In this document: one piece after another, positions 34,312 through 45,434 of the stretch
How positions within the stretch are numbered: the stretch's first letter is position 1
Layout: each line of letters begins with the position of its first letter
From: Microvelia longipes
Taxonomy: Eukaryota; Arthropoda; Insecta; Hemiptera; Veliidae
NCBI GenBank assembly: GCA_018340805.1
Contig: JACMZG010000008.1
Location: 13,049,506 to 13,113,505 of the forward strand
DNA length: 64,000 nucleotides
Direction: 5' to 3'
The notes under the pieces: model-generated
The model's database searches: none
Seen by the model: the letters and a program-made list of their open reading frames with translations, nothing else
What the model was told of the DNA's origin: nothing
Position numbers and translations under genes: made by a program

Positions 34312-34324
34312 CAGTGAGGGGGCG
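34312..34324 (+). promoter_or_regulatory. Polypurine tract
   Basis: CAGTGAGGGGGCG lies directly upstream of the 3' LTR, the expected primer for plus-strand DNA synthesis in LTR elements. Confidence 0.7.
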
Positions 34325-34445
34325 TGTCAAATGTGTCACTGTCACTAGTCAAGTGATTTAATTTTTTTCATGTTAATATTGTGTATTATACATTTGTTGC
34401 CTTTAGCATCTTATAAAAGTAGTAATTTTTCAGTTAACTCTAATA
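34325..34445 (+). repeat. 3' LTR of copia element
   Basis: 121 bp, one base different from the 5' LTR, followed by the duplicated TAATG. Confidence 0.93.
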
Positions 34446-34450
34446 TAATG

Positions 34451-34980
34451 TCATTATCCCAAAATAATGAATCAGAAAAAATTTCAAAAATTATTAAACG
34501 GGAAAAATGTTGCGATCGGATTGAGATGTGGCATGCATGTTGCTATTATGCATGTTTCATCTTATTATTAGTTTAATTTTTATCAGATGACTTTTGTACG
34601 TTTAAAAAAAAGAAATTGGAAAATAATCTTATTGAGTTGAAATTTAGTACAAGTGTATACCTTTACGTAATAAATAAGTGTGATAAATAACCATTAACTA
34701 TGGTTTTTGTACGACAAGTATATCCATGATTTTTGTTGGATCTTAAAACTTAAGCAGAAATAAATGGGCGTGGTCAGTTTCTGGATGGTTACCAATCCAG
34801 ATTGAAACGGATATACTTACTATATCCGGACTAACGAAGCTAGTACGAAGATGATTGGTAGTATAAATGTAACGACTTGTATATTCTGAGTAGAAGCGAA
34901 GCGAGTCCGAAGTAGGGAGGATGAGCGAATCCGATGGGTTAAGGAAAAGTTGCGAGGTACCTTGTACCTGAATTTTTTAA
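34451..34980 (-). repeat. Family A copy, right part
   Basis: It continues the reverse family A copy after copia: AAAAATGTTGCGATCGGATT, TTGAAATTTAGTACAAGTGT, TACGACAAGTATATCCATG, AGAAGCGAAGCGAGTCCG, GAGCGAATCCGATGGG and GAGGTACCTTGTACCTG. The order mirrors 20,190-21,003, and the two parts together make a near-complete repeat. The 68-residue frame at 34,370-34,576 is chance. Confidence 0.85.
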
Positions 34981-35984
34981 AATACACTTAAAGTTTACTG
35001 GGGAAATTTTCATTTAGTTTTTAGAATAATCTAATATTGCAGACAATTTTGCAGGATTTTGTAAGAGAAGCTAGAATTCTTAAGTAGTCTTTAGACTGAC
35101 GTGAGATTTTTAAAATGTTGACTGCATAGTACATTTTACATGCCACATCATACATGCTACAGTTTGTAACAGTTTTACAGATATTTTAATCCCTAAAGCC
35201 GATTTCGCTATTCGCAGATTTCTCTTTATTTTTCATATTACAAAAAACGACGAAAAAAACTGTTAAGGCGTAGTAGATACAACTTTTGACAATCTGATGC
35301 CGGCATTTCAAAGGATCCCTCTCCAAGATCCTCTCTGTAGAGAATTCTTTCCTTCTCAGTCTTATTTCATTTTATGTCAAACATTTTGTGCCAATATCAT
35401 ATAGTTAAGAGCATTTCTTCTCTTAAAACCCTAAATTTCATTTTCTTTCTTTGACAAATCTACCTTTAAAGTCACTCTTAAAAAAATCAGATTACTTGTC
35501 CTTATTTCTTGTATACGTACATTTATTTATATATCACCTTATATTTTACAAGTTTTATCCTGGTGTGCTTTGCGTGGCTTTGGAATTTTTTTTTATTGAT
35601 TGATTAGAAAGATGTTTCTGTTATTGATTAAAATAATGTGTGACACATTTGTAGGATGCACTTTCTTAGAGCTAAAAAGTTTTGGCATTTTTAATTTTTT
35701 TTAGTAAGAATGCTAAAATTAGTCTAAACATTATATATGAAAATTGGTGTACTCATTTTAAATTTTAGAAAATAGAAATTGAAGATAGGGAGATTGAATG
35801 CTTACTGATTTATTTAACCATGCAGAATCAGGACCGTATTGTCCTCTTTTCCGTTCAACGTGGAAAAAGGGGAATGGAAATGGGTGTAAGAGTGTGAAGA
35901 AAAAACTGCTTTGGTATGAACGGAAATAAAAAGGAATTTTAATTAGAAAGACTCATATACAGAATCAGGGTATTTGTTTCTCTC
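34981..35984. other. AT-rich intergenic DNA, nothing recognised
   Basis: No coding or RNA gene supported. Confidence 0.45.
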
Positions 35985-36310
35985 TCTTCAGTAAAAAAGA
36001 TATATATATTCTTACCTGCATGTACCGTCGTGACGACATAACATGCATAATGAATCTTATTTTTTTTATTTAAATATCTTAAAATATTAAAAAATAATTG
36101 TAGTTTTGTAGTTCAATAACTTTATACTAGTATTTTATGTTTTGTTCTTCTTGAGATACTTCTTACAGTTGAAATACAGCTGCGGGGTATGACTGTGTAT
36201 TGTTTAAAAATTAGTTACTTTTTTCAAAATCAATTTCTTGTATACATTTAATAAATTCGTGCCGAAAGTCTTTTTCTAAAAGTGAATTTTTATTATTTGA
36301 AGGAGGATAA
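35985..36310 (+). repeat. Family C repeat, copy 1
   Basis: About 320 bp matching 47,385-47,700. Shared blocks: ACCGTCGTGACGACATAACA, GAGATACTTCTTACAGTTGA, ATAGCTGCGG-like, ATTGTTTAAAAATTA, CAAAATCAATTTCTT and TTCTAAAAGT. It starts with a hairpin, GCATGT..GTCGTGACGAC..ACATGC. Shared blocks are mostly identical, with small indels elsewhere. No reading frame. Confidence 0.8.
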
Positions 36311-36316
36311 GAAAAT

Positions 36317-36345
36317 CCTTGACTAGTCCATAGGACTAGTCAAGG
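36317..36345. repeat. 29-base hairpin
   Basis: CCTTGACTAGTCC and GGACTAGTCAAGG are exact complements around ATA. It lies at the edge of family C copy 1. Near copy 2, GACTAGTC occurs once (47,758-47,766), so the hairpin may mark the family C end. Confidence 0.8.
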
Positions 36346-36700
36346 AGCACCTTATGTTAAGCAAAGGATAAGTGAACAGTACATGGTCAGACTTCTGTTG
36401 GCTTGTATTGTCGCTACTACATTCTCCTATTGGTAATAGGTTAAACCTTTTCACATAGCTACACATTTTACCATGTCCTTTTATAGCCATCGTGAACTTA
36501 CAGCTCTCATTCCTTGATCCTTGCTAAAATCTTTCTAACATGCTTAGAAGAAACTCTCTTGTGAGAGTCCAGTTGCAGTTCTCATTCAAGTGAATGAATG
36601 AATGAAAACGTGATTTATTTAACAAAAAATTTTTACAAAAATTAAATAATTAAACAAACATACATATATTACATAAATACATATATTAAATTACATACAT
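36346..36700. other. Intergenic DNA
   Basis: Nothing recognised beyond a short GAAT repeat near 36,593-36,604. Confidence 0.4.
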
Positions 36701-36705
36701 ATATT

Positions 36706-36905
36706 ATTATTTTTTTTTTTTTTTTTTTTCCTTTTTTTTTTAATCACAATTACCCTTCTAAGGTTACCTTATCGAAGGGGGAGATCAGGTAATTATAGTA
36801 GGGTTGAGTTGTATTGCAACTTCAATACACCTCAACTATAATTTTTAACTTAGTATATACACACATTCATACATACACATTCACACATACATACACACAC
36901 CCTCA
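36706..36905 (-). other. Possible 3' end of a minus-strand retroelement
   Basis: A T-rich run at 36,708-36,742, read on the minus strand, is an A-tail after CTTAGAAGGGTAATTGTGATT. The sequence upstream of the tail (to about 36,840) is less AT-rich and has no frame. This could be the 3' UTR tail of an otherwise unseen LINE or SINE. CA-rich microsatellite sequence follows to 36,905. Confidence 0.3.
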
Positions 36906-36964
36906 CTTACATACTACTAAATATATTTAAGGTTCAGAGTAGAACTCAAAATAATAAAGATAAA

Positions 36965-36996
36965 AGCATTATTTTTAAATATATATTTATATATAC

Positions 36997-37076
<80 letters not shown>

Positions 37077-37145
37077 CACACACATACACATACATACACA
37101 CATATACATACACACACACATACATGCATACACATACATATATAT
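36965..37145. repeat. TA and CA microsatellite
   Basis: A TATA/TACATA tract (about 36,978-37,075) passes into CA/CATA repeats (37,076-37,141). The 72-residue minus-strand Tyr/Ile/Cys/Val frame here is a by-product. Confidence 0.9.
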
Positions 37146-37618
37146 TATTTTTTTTTGACAGAGCTTACATACTAAAGATATTGCATGCTTATACTTGCTG
37201 CATTAACCAACAGATAGCGCCATAAGGTTATATTAAGTCTTTTTTGTTTTTGTATGAGTGTATTGTCTTTTTGTTTTGTTATGTTCATTATAAATTTTTG
37301 TTTTAATAATTGCCCAAATTACCTACCATGTCATAGTAACCAGTATTTATTTATTTCCTGTTAAAGAAAACTCAAATGAGTATTTATTTGGTATTCTAAT
37401 AGAATTTTAAAGCACTAAATTTATAAGTTTGCAATGCCTTAAGTATTTACAATTTATGCTTCAAAGCTAAAAATAAATATTTTAGTAAATAATAATTAAA
37501 CAAAAAAAATAAATAAACAAAACAATATAGGGTAAACCTTATATAAAGTATTTATAAGCTTTATTGAAAAAAATATGGTGACATGTAGAGCCCAGCACTG
37601 CTGATAATACATAATATA

Positions 37619-40600
37619 TTATTGGAATTCATTTAAAAGTAAAGTTCTATATCTACTAGTTTCTTCTAAGAACTTAGTTATTTTTTTCCACTCAGTATTA
37701 TTGATTAAGCTTATTATTTCATCTTGGGTAAGCATTTTTTGACCTAAGTGGTGATGTCTAGCACTAGCAAATATTGGGCAGATAGCTACAAAATGTATCA
37801 TTGACTCAATTTCCTTTAAGTTACAAAAAGGACAGATTGCATCTTCTTTTTTAACCCACGGTTTAGTGCCCAAAAGACCCAGCACTCCTGTTCTGAATTT
37901 AAACATAGATCTAATGGCATTTAGACTTAGGTCTGATCTTATATAATTGGCTTGGATGAGGTGCTTATAAAAAGGATTTATAGAAGAATTGGAAGCAGCT
38001 TGTCTCATTGATAATAAGTGTTTGGTTGATATTTTATCTATAATATTTTGCATTTTATTGCTCCATGAATGCCTTTTTTCCCAATCCCAATCCAGTTTAA
38101 CCCCAAATTCATTTCCTAATACAGTCCAATCTTGGACCCAGTAAGCATTAGACCTAAGAGCCTCTTTGGCCAGCTGATTTGGCATTCTATCTTGTTTTAG
38201 ATTGATCACTTTATTTAAGTATCTCATGTTAGCTTTCAGGGTATATTCATACATTTGGGGTATATCAGTTTCCAAATCAAGGAAATAGTTTGGAGTGTAA
38301 TCTGGTGTAACTAGCAGTCGCTTTAAAAACAAGCGACGGCATCTTTCTAAACTCTCATACCTTACAGTTCCATATATTTCAGAACCATAACAGACTATTG
38401 ATTTAATTACATTTTCATAAATTTTTAATTTAGCACTTGACTGTATTTTGGGGTTATAGATAAAATTTTTCCAGATGGTATTATACTTGTTTTACCAACT
38501 GTACATCTATGTTTTATATGTTTTTCAAAAGATAATTGTGGTGTGAGTGTAACTCCCAAGTAAGTGTATTCATTTACTACTTCAATATGTTTATTATCAT
38601 ACTCCCACTTAATATTACCAATAGTGCCACCGTTACGGAACACTAATATTTTGGATTTATCAATATTTACTTTAAGGTTCCAAATTTTGCAATAACTTTC
38701 TAAACGGCTTATCATTTTTCCTAATACATAAGGGTTGTCTGCTAGCAATACGACATCGTCCGCGTACAGTAATCCGTTGATTTTTAGGTTACCTAAATTT
38801 AAGCCTCCCCCCACCCAATCAAGCAGATCATTTACAAAAAATGAAAATAAAATTGGGCTGAGCAAACAGCCCTGTTTCAGCCCAACTGTTGCCTTGAAAA
38901 AGCTAGAAATGCCCTCTTTACCCCAAACTGCTGACCAAGTTTCCTCATATAATTTTTTTATGACATTAATTAACTTTGTTGGCACTCCAATGTTACTTAA
39001 TTTATAAAAAAGAGCTTGCCTGACTATAGTATCAAACGCAGACTTAAAATCTATAAAAAATGCATAGATTTTTTTATGACCACGCCTACTAGCAATTTTG
39101 ACTATTGATAATAAATTAAAAGTGTTATCTAAAACCCCATAATGTTTTCTGAAACCTCCCTGGTTCTCTATTAATACTTTATTTCTGGTTTCCCAGTCCA
39201 ATAGTCTCTTTAATATTAACCCAGTAAATACTTTTGCTACAGCATTAATAAAAGAGATACCTCTATAGTTTTCTACTTTAGAGCAATCCCCTTTTTTATA
39301 AATAGGAAATATTAAAGATTCTTTAAATTCTCGGGGAATCATGCCCGTTTCAAAAATTTTATTAAACAATTTTAAAAGCATCTCTAAGAATTTAGGTGTA
39401 GCTTGCTTAAAGAATTCCACAGGCAATCTATCCACTCCAGGTGCCTTACCGTCTTTTGCTGATTTTAAAACTGATTCTAGTTCTTTCATGGTAAAGTCTG
39501 CATTTGATACATGATCCATATTGAAAGGCTCAGCATATGATAAAACAAAATTTTCAATTCTAGGGTTATATAAATTTTTAAAATAATTAGCCCATGATTC
39601 CATATTTATTTCCCCCATTACTCTGTAGTTTTTTTGTTTAAAATATCCTATATTTTTCCAGAACTGTTTTGAGTCTTTCACTAAACTCAATGCTTCGGCT
39701 GCTTTTTTATAAAATTCTTTTTCTTTTTCATTTATTATTGAATTGTATAAATTTCTCTCTTTACAGTAAATTACTCTATTATAGTCATTTGACTTTTTTC
39801 TGAAAATATTTAAAAACTGATAAACCCTAGTTCTTGATTTTTCACATTCAACATCAAACCAATCTTTATTATTATTAGTTTTCTTACCTTTACACAGGTG
39901 ATTATGTACAGTACGAATGTTACCTAAAGCAGATGCTTCTCTAATGCAGTTTGTCATGTCAGCTAAATTTAAGTTTTCCTTTTCATTTAGCCTTAATAAC
40001 AACCTGTCTAGTTTTTCCTTGTAGAAAATGTCATCCTGTTTCGTCCAAGAAACCTTAGGCGAGACAGGATGCCCTCTGTCAGCACTGCTACATTGATTTG
40101 AAAATATTTCTGTAATGATAGGCATATGATCAGACCAAATTACATTTTTAACCTTAAAATCTTTAATCAAGTTCATTATGGAAGAACTAACACAACACAG
40201 ATCATTAACAGATTTACCTAAGTGGCTAATAAAAGTATACTCCCCTAAAGTGTCTCCATTTGTCCTACCGTTTAATATAATTAAACCCCTATCTTCCAAA
40301 AATTTTAATAATTTCTGTCCCCGACTATCTATTATTTTATCTTTAGATTTTCTATCTTGACTTATATTTACCATATTTAAACCATCCAGGATATCGTAAT
40401 CCAAGTACTGTTTTTCACCGACCCTAACATTTAAATCTCCCAATAATATAAAGTTAGTTTCATCTGTTTCTCCAAAATATTCTTGAATGTCTTTAAAATT
40501 AGAATCCCAGTTGTTCCAATACACTGGTAGTATTACAATATTTTCCCCACTAATATTAGCTCCCTTTATGCAACAATATTGTTTTAGGTTTTCAAAATAG

Positions 40601-40848
40601 AAATAGTTTTGGGCTCCTCTTAGCTTGTTTATAGCTAGCAAGTACCCCCCACTAGCCCGGCCCCTGATACTCTCTTTTTCAGCATAGATCCATGTAGTAT
40701 TAAAATTAACTAAAACATTTAATAATTGTTTTTCTTCCCCTTTTTTAACAAAAGTTTCACTTAAACAGACCACATCATATTCTTCAATAAAGCTTATAAA
40801 TATATTATCTTTTACCTTTTTTTTCAACCCATTTACATTATAGGCCAT
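37619..40848 (-). pseudogene. LINE ORF2: endonuclease-reverse transcriptase, one frameshift
   Basis: ORF2 encodes an APE-like endonuclease, which nicks the target, and an RT for target-primed copying. From MAYNVNGLKK the endonuclease motifs are VNG (residue 5), LSETF (29), GDLNVRVG (137) and WSDHMPI (238). RT motifs include DGKAPGVDRLPVEF, IFPIYKKGDCSKVENYRGIS, ENQGGFRKHYG, FFIDFKSAFDT, GLKQGCLLSPILFSFF, the active site YADD (695-698) and KVNIDKSKILVF. The first frame stops at 38,425. Sequence continuing the protein (IYNPKIQSSAKLKIYENV, then VCYGSEIYG) lies in another frame, so a frameshift falls at about 38,470-38,500. The final frame, 38,332-37,619, carries CPFCNLKEIESMIHFVAICP, a C2HC zinc motif usual at LINE ORF2 C-termini. 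Apart from the shift I see no damage, so this copy is either young or carries a base-calling error. Confidence 0.9.
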
Positions 40849-40890
40849 TATTTTAAAGCAATTATTGTGAGCAGGCGAGGGTTCCTTTCT

Positions 40891-41805
40891 TCAATTATTC
40901 GTAAGCTCCATACAAGTCCCACTTTTCTGGTTGATACAACCTTTGATATTTTCCTTATCTTCTTTCGTTCTTTTCTTCGTTGCAGCTTCCGTTATCAATT
41001 TCTGAGTAATCTCTTGTAGATTGACATTGACTACTCGAGATAAAAAATCAGTAGCTTCCTCTCCATCCATCAGTATCCCCTTATCATCACACCAGTCATA
41101 CTTCTTATTATTAACAATAAGGAAATTCTGAACAACAGATATTTTTACATCTCTCTTATCAGTGTTATCTCTGATTGTTTTACGAACCGCAAGTAGCTTA
41201 TTTCTTACTCTCATATATTCGGGTGAGAAATCTCTATCTATAGAATAAGGTGTGTTTTTGAGATTAGCTGTTCTCGCTAGAACTTTAGTTATATCACTGT
41301 CCATTGGAAGATGCGCGATGGTCCAGTTTAGCTCAGGTCTACCAAGAGAGTGAGCTCTATTGATATATATGTCATCGTCCAAAAGCAGAACATTTTTACA
41401 GAAATTAAGAATACCTTCGATGTACTTACGATTTTCAATTTTCACTCCTTTAAAGACTAAATTATTTCTTCGAGATCTATTTATAATATCTTCCATAACC
41501 TTATCCCGTTTTTTTAACTCACACACCATCTCGTTTTTGAGCATCTTGTTTTCCTCTGTAATCAGATTTATTTTATCATTTAACTCGTTAATTTCGGATT
41601 TAGTAGCGATATCTTGCAATCTTTCATCTAATGTTTCATTCATAATACTTTTTATCATATTTTTCATCTCATCTTGACTCATGTTCCAACACGAGTTGCC
41701 CGTATTCCCGGGTGCTCCTTCCGTACCCATTTTATCGGGTTTTTTCAGTTTTTTCACGTCCTTTTTGCTATCTGGCGAATTTTTGTCTTTTTTTCTTTTA
41801 TTCAT
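40891..41805 (-). CDS. LINE ORF1: RNA-binding protein
   Basis: 304 residues, ending 42 bases before the ORF2 start, in the same transcription direction. The N-terminus is strongly basic (MNKRKKDKNSPDSKKDVKKL). Residues about 55-115 are rich in Glu, Lys, Asn, Leu and Ile with spacing that suggests a coiled coil for multimer formation. NRSRRNNLVFKGV (about 112-124) opens an RRM-like domain seen in LINE ORF1 proteins, followed by INRAHSLGRP and IRDNTDKRDVKI. No CCHC knuckle is present. The expected role is binding LINE RNA to form the particle used in target-primed reverse transcription. The frame is uninterrupted. Confidence 0.82.
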   Translation of the reverse strand: MNKRKKDKNSPDSKKDVKKLKKPDKMGTEGAPGNTGNSCWNMSQDEMKNMIKSIMNETLDERLQDIATKSEINELNDKINLITEENKMLKNEMVCELKKRDKVMEDIINRSRRNNLVFKGVKIENRKYIEGILNFCKNVLLLDDDIYINRAHSLGRPELNWTIAHLPMDSDITKVLARTANLKNTPYSIDRDFSPEYMRVRNKLLAVRKTIRDNTDKRDVKISVVQNFLIVNNKKYDWCDDKGILMDGEEATDFLSRVVNVNLQEITQKLITEAATKKRTKEDKENIKGCINQKSGTCMELTNN

Positions 41806-41880
41806 ACAAAAAAATTTAAATATTTAACACTTAAAAACACTACTTAAAATAAAAAATCGGCAAGCGAAAATTTTGAACGT

Positions 41881-43650
41881 GTTACCTTACTACCTAGCAT
41901 AACCTGACTCCCTCATTCAAGTTGCCTGGATGATATGGCTCTCTATCTACTAATCCATTCGACTCTTGTTGTATGTTGTAGATAAGGATTGTTCCTGAGC
42001 TGCAAATATGACCCATGAGAAGTCAACTTCAATCTCTCTTAGTTTAACCTTACAGATATTTCTTATTTCTACTATCATAGGAGTCTTAATACTGGAATTG
42101 TTTAATGATAATAGAGTAGATTGGCTATCTGTTTTGATGGTTACTCTTTTTACTCAGGGTATAGGATTTTGCATTCCGCCTACGAACTTGCGTCTACATA
42201 CAGAAATAAATTTTTGCTCCAGGTGGCTGTTCTATAAAGGATTTCAACAATTCAACCTCAACCTTTTATTTTGTTTATTATCTTTATGGATGGGGAAGCA
42301 TTGTAACTGCAACACAAACTATTTATTAAATATCTACGTTTCAGAACCTACGGATCCTAATATTTGAAAACAGTTGTATATTTTTAGAAATGTAAAATTT
42401 TGTTTTTTCACTGTATCTACTAAAATATTTAATTTTTCATCATAATACGGCATTGTTAGTTACTCTTCATAGCACACTTTTAAGTAAAGCAAAAGAAAAA
42501 GTGCAAGTACTCTATTGTTAAAAAAATATTGTTTAATAGCCATTGCAATAAAGAATTCACTTCATTGCTGGTACACGACGTAGAGCAAAACTTCAAGCAG
42601 TCTCCATGAGAGAATTGTTGGGCCTATTTTAATTTTTTATTTGAATTCAGGAGACCGTGCTGAATTCTTTTCCTTCTTTTCATTCATCGCTACTCGCCCT
42701 TCAAGCTGTCGAACTCATTAGTTTAATATCCTTCTCATAAAATTATTATTTCCTCAATACTTATTGATTGCGGTACTATTATAGGTTTTATTGGGCTACA
42801 TTTTTTTCTAGTGATATAAAGTAATAATTATTGCCACTGAAGTCAATTAAAATTTTTGAGATACCCAAAGTCCTTTTCAGATCTTTTTAGTTAAATTAAA
42901 TAAATAAAATAATATAATTAGAGGTAAATTATAAGTTATTTTTGCAGACAACCTTGTTCGTTTTTAACGAAATTATTTACAGGTTAACAGTCAAAGAGAT
43001 TTCTACCCTTTTATTTTGCCCTTTTTTATTAAATTATACAGGATTTTCTTTATTAATTACCAGTGAGTGATAATGACTATTAAATATGATAAAAAAGGCT
43101 GCCAATATTGAAATGCTTAGCATTTTCCAAACTCATAGCATTTTATAATCTCGAATATAAAACAACTTATTTATGCCTTCAGCCGTTATAAAAACGTGTT
43201 AAGTTAAATACCTTGAAATGTTGCAGACGTTCTTAATATCTGATTGAAATTTTAAAAAATTAATAGAAATTAAATTTTTAAAATAATTTTAATAGTGAAA
43301 ACATATTTAAATTTTGAGCAATTTTTAAAAAATAAAATAATAATTATTTTTAAATCACAATTAAATACTTCAAGATGGTAAATTTTAAATTTTTCCTTCC
43401 TTTAAAATACTGATGCTTGCCTTGCTCTATCCAAATTGACCGAGTTGTTTACAATAGTGCCAATTTATTTTATATTTATTTATTATATAATTGGTGTTGG
43501 CACCCAATTACAGTACCCAATTACATACATTAATGTAATGGACTTATGAATAAACTTTACAAAATTATAAAATGAATAGCAACTAAAATCAACAAAAGTT
43601 CCCAACAAGTTTATACAATTCTGTAATCTATGAACAAGAGTAAAATAAAT
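41881..43650. other. AT-rich intergenic DNA upstream of the LINE
   Basis: No gene confirmed. The only longer frame is 42,008-42,367 (next entry). The rest has short AT-rich frames without motifs. Confidence 0.4.
42008..42367 (+). other. Unrecognised 119-residue hydrophobic frame
   Basis: The frame begins MTHEKSTSISLSLTLQIFL and has two or three hydrophobic stretches (about residues 13-31, 38-55 and 82-95) that could span a membrane. A possible splice acceptor (TTTAACCTTACAG) lies near 42,042-42,054, so a host exon is conceivable. I recognise no family and see no donor site or neighbouring exon. A chance frame in AT-rich DNA is the simpler reading. Confidence 0.15.
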
Positions 43651-43654
43651 ATTT

Positions 43655-44115
43655 TTTAAATCAGGTACGGGGTACATTTAAAAAAATCGCAATACTTAAC
43701 TTCAAACTCGCTTCGCTTGTTCTCAGAATTGCATGATTATTGCAAACCTTACTTCTGTCTTGCTACGCTAGACCTTAGAATAAAATACTCGTCAGTAGGC
43801 TTATGCGTTAAGAATTCGGACTCACTTCACTCGTTCTCAGAATATCATGATTATTGCAAACCTTCTGTCTTGCTACGCTAGACCTTAGAATAAAATACTC
43901 GTCAGTAGGCTTATGCGTTAAGAATTCGGACTCACTTCACTCGTTCTCAGAATAGCATGATTATTTGAATGTTACGGTAGCATTAATTTGGTAGTCTCGC
44001 TACACTTGATGATGCCAATGCTTAGTGCGTTATGACTTCGGATTTGCTTCGCTCGTCTATAAGATGTATTGATTGTCAATTTTTTATCGGTAGTATTCCT
44101 TACGCTTGACCTCAG
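43655..44115 (+). repeat. Family A sub-repeat array
   Basis: It starts AGGTACGGGGTACATTT (43,663), then repeated CTCGCTTCGCTTGTTCTCAG, CTTGCTACGCTAGACC and CGGACTCACTTCACTCG blocks, and later GGATTTGCTTCGCTCGTC. Two almost identical units of about 116 bp lie back to back within it (next entry). Confidence 0.75.
43739..43970 (+). repeat. Tandem duplication of about 116 bp inside family A
   Basis: The unit ATTGCAAACCTT...CTTGCTACGCTAGACCTTAG...GTTAAGAATTCGGACTCAC...TCTCAGAAT occurs at about 43,739-43,858 and again at about 43,859-43,970. The only clear difference is a short deletion (ACTT) in copy 2 and a base or two at the end, so the duplication is recent. Confidence 0.85.
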
Positions 44116-45434
44116 AATTAGTGATTAAAAAATTTAAAGGATGTTAATACTTAAGGTTAATTAAAGCTTAGATTAGTACTACAGCAGAAAAACATTTCAT
44201 TTAAATAATACGAGAAAAACTTTTTATCATGTTCATGAATGCATTAAACCATATTTTGCAGCCTATCTTTTATTAGTTTAATTTCATAATAAGAATGCTA
44301 GCAATATATTTTACCGTTATATTATATCCGTTATATGACTTAATAATTTTATTTTCTTCACAGTGTGACATTATAATTATGACTGATGTAATCAAAATTT
44401 GTTTGTTGTTGAATAGATAACAGTGTTATGTAAAGTTAACACATATTTCTACTTTTTTTTAAAAAAAAATCAATCAAACTTATAATGAACAAAACAAAAA
44501 AATAAATTAACAAAAAAAAAATATTTATTATGGTTACCGTTGAAATTGGTGTTAATTTCAATATAATGTTTCTCTTCTTTTTATGCAGTATAGTTTTAAT
44601 ATATTATCAATTATAATAAGTTAAGTCTAAAAAATTGTCCAAAATATTTTGATTTCTGTCAGCCCTTTTACATACATTTACATTACTGAGTAGCTATGAC
44701 CTCATAATAAGAATGAACAGGAGGGCAGTTTTGGCTGCTCGAGTGGGGGCATGAAAATGTTTTAACGGTGGCTCCCCAGAGAGGCTTAGGGAGAATGGTT
44801 TCCGCTTCTGAGCTAAAATGTAAATAATAGTTCATTTGTAAATTTAGCTTTATCTATTTCAACATACAATATCTTTATAATACTAATTTATCTTTTATTA
44901 TGTAACCCAAATAATTGTGACAATATATATATATAAACATTCACTCATATATATACTTTTACGATATATTTGTTCGGTTCAGTAGCGCTAAAGAGTGGGA
45001 GGTAGTACAGAAGAGAGGGCTCTACTTATTGTTCTGCCACGGTTAGCCTTAATGTCCTACACAGGCAGGACATTAAGGAAACATTAAGAAATAACTGATT
45101 ATATTTTAGTGGTTCATTAGTATCGGTTATGAGATACAACATCTCACTAAACCCGAAGTCAACCAACAACAACAGTACAAAGAGTTGTACTCACCAACAT
45201 ATCTGTGTTGTAGAACAGTGGCGTAGGAAGTCATTGTTGTATGGAGTACTCGATTGCGGGTTAAGCTTAACATTAATTAGTTTCCCTATTAATTTTTAAT
45301 AAAAATCAATAATAAATTCCAACTAATTAGCCCATGGTACGAGCATAGCAAGCCGAGGAAAAAAATAGAATTAGTTTACTATAATAAGTAGTTTTTATAT
45401 GATTTTGAATGAGCACTAGTGGAGTTGTTCATAA
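44116..45434. other. AT-rich intergenic DNA with one hairpin
   Basis: No gene recognised. CCTTAATGTCCT and AGGACATTAAGG form a hairpin at 45,047-45,078. GC-richer patches near 44,700-44,810 and 44,990-45,050 have no frame I can name. TA runs lie at about 44,923-44,955. Confidence 0.45.

Larger units (their letters stand above)
30227..34445 (+). mobile_element. Complete Ty1/copia retrotransposon (4,219 bp)
   Basis: Two 121-bp LTRs (30,227-30,347 and 34,325-34,445) flank a gag-protease-integrase-RT-RNase H region, the copia order. The target duplication TAATG is present at 30,222-30,226 and 34,446-34,450. A primer-binding site and a purine tract sit in the expected places. The coding region has one frameshift and two in-frame stops. 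The element lies inside a reverse family A copy and is therefore younger than it. Confidence 0.95.
37150..41880 (-). mobile_element. APE-type LINE, nearly full length
   Basis: Minus-strand non-LTR retrotransposon with ORF1 (41,805-40,891) and ORF2 (40,848-37,619). The 3' UTR is about 460 bp and ends in a short A-run (T-run at about 37,148-37,157 on the plus strand) next to a microsatellite. The 5' limit is uncertain; about 75 bp of AT-rich leader is assumed. Endonuclease and RT motifs are intact by eye, with one frameshift seen. The order of ORF1 with a coiled coil and ORF2 with APE endonuclease, RT and a C-terminal CCHC-type motif fits several LINE clades (CR1/L2-like or L1-like). I cannot fix the clade without a tree. 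Confidence 0.88.

Noticed and set aside
36917..37135. 72-residue Cys/Val/Tyr/Ile frame
   Set aside because: CA/TA microsatellite translation. The same applies to 50,236-50,538 and 63,474-63,743.
38735..41677. Plus-strand frames of 60-105 residues
   Set aside because: Antisense shadows of the minus-strand LINE ORF1 and ORF2.
42008..42367. Membrane-protein exon (ABC transporter-like hydrophobic start)
   Set aside because: Only vague hydrophobicity supports it; no motif, donor site or neighbouring exon, so it is listed only as an unrecognised frame.
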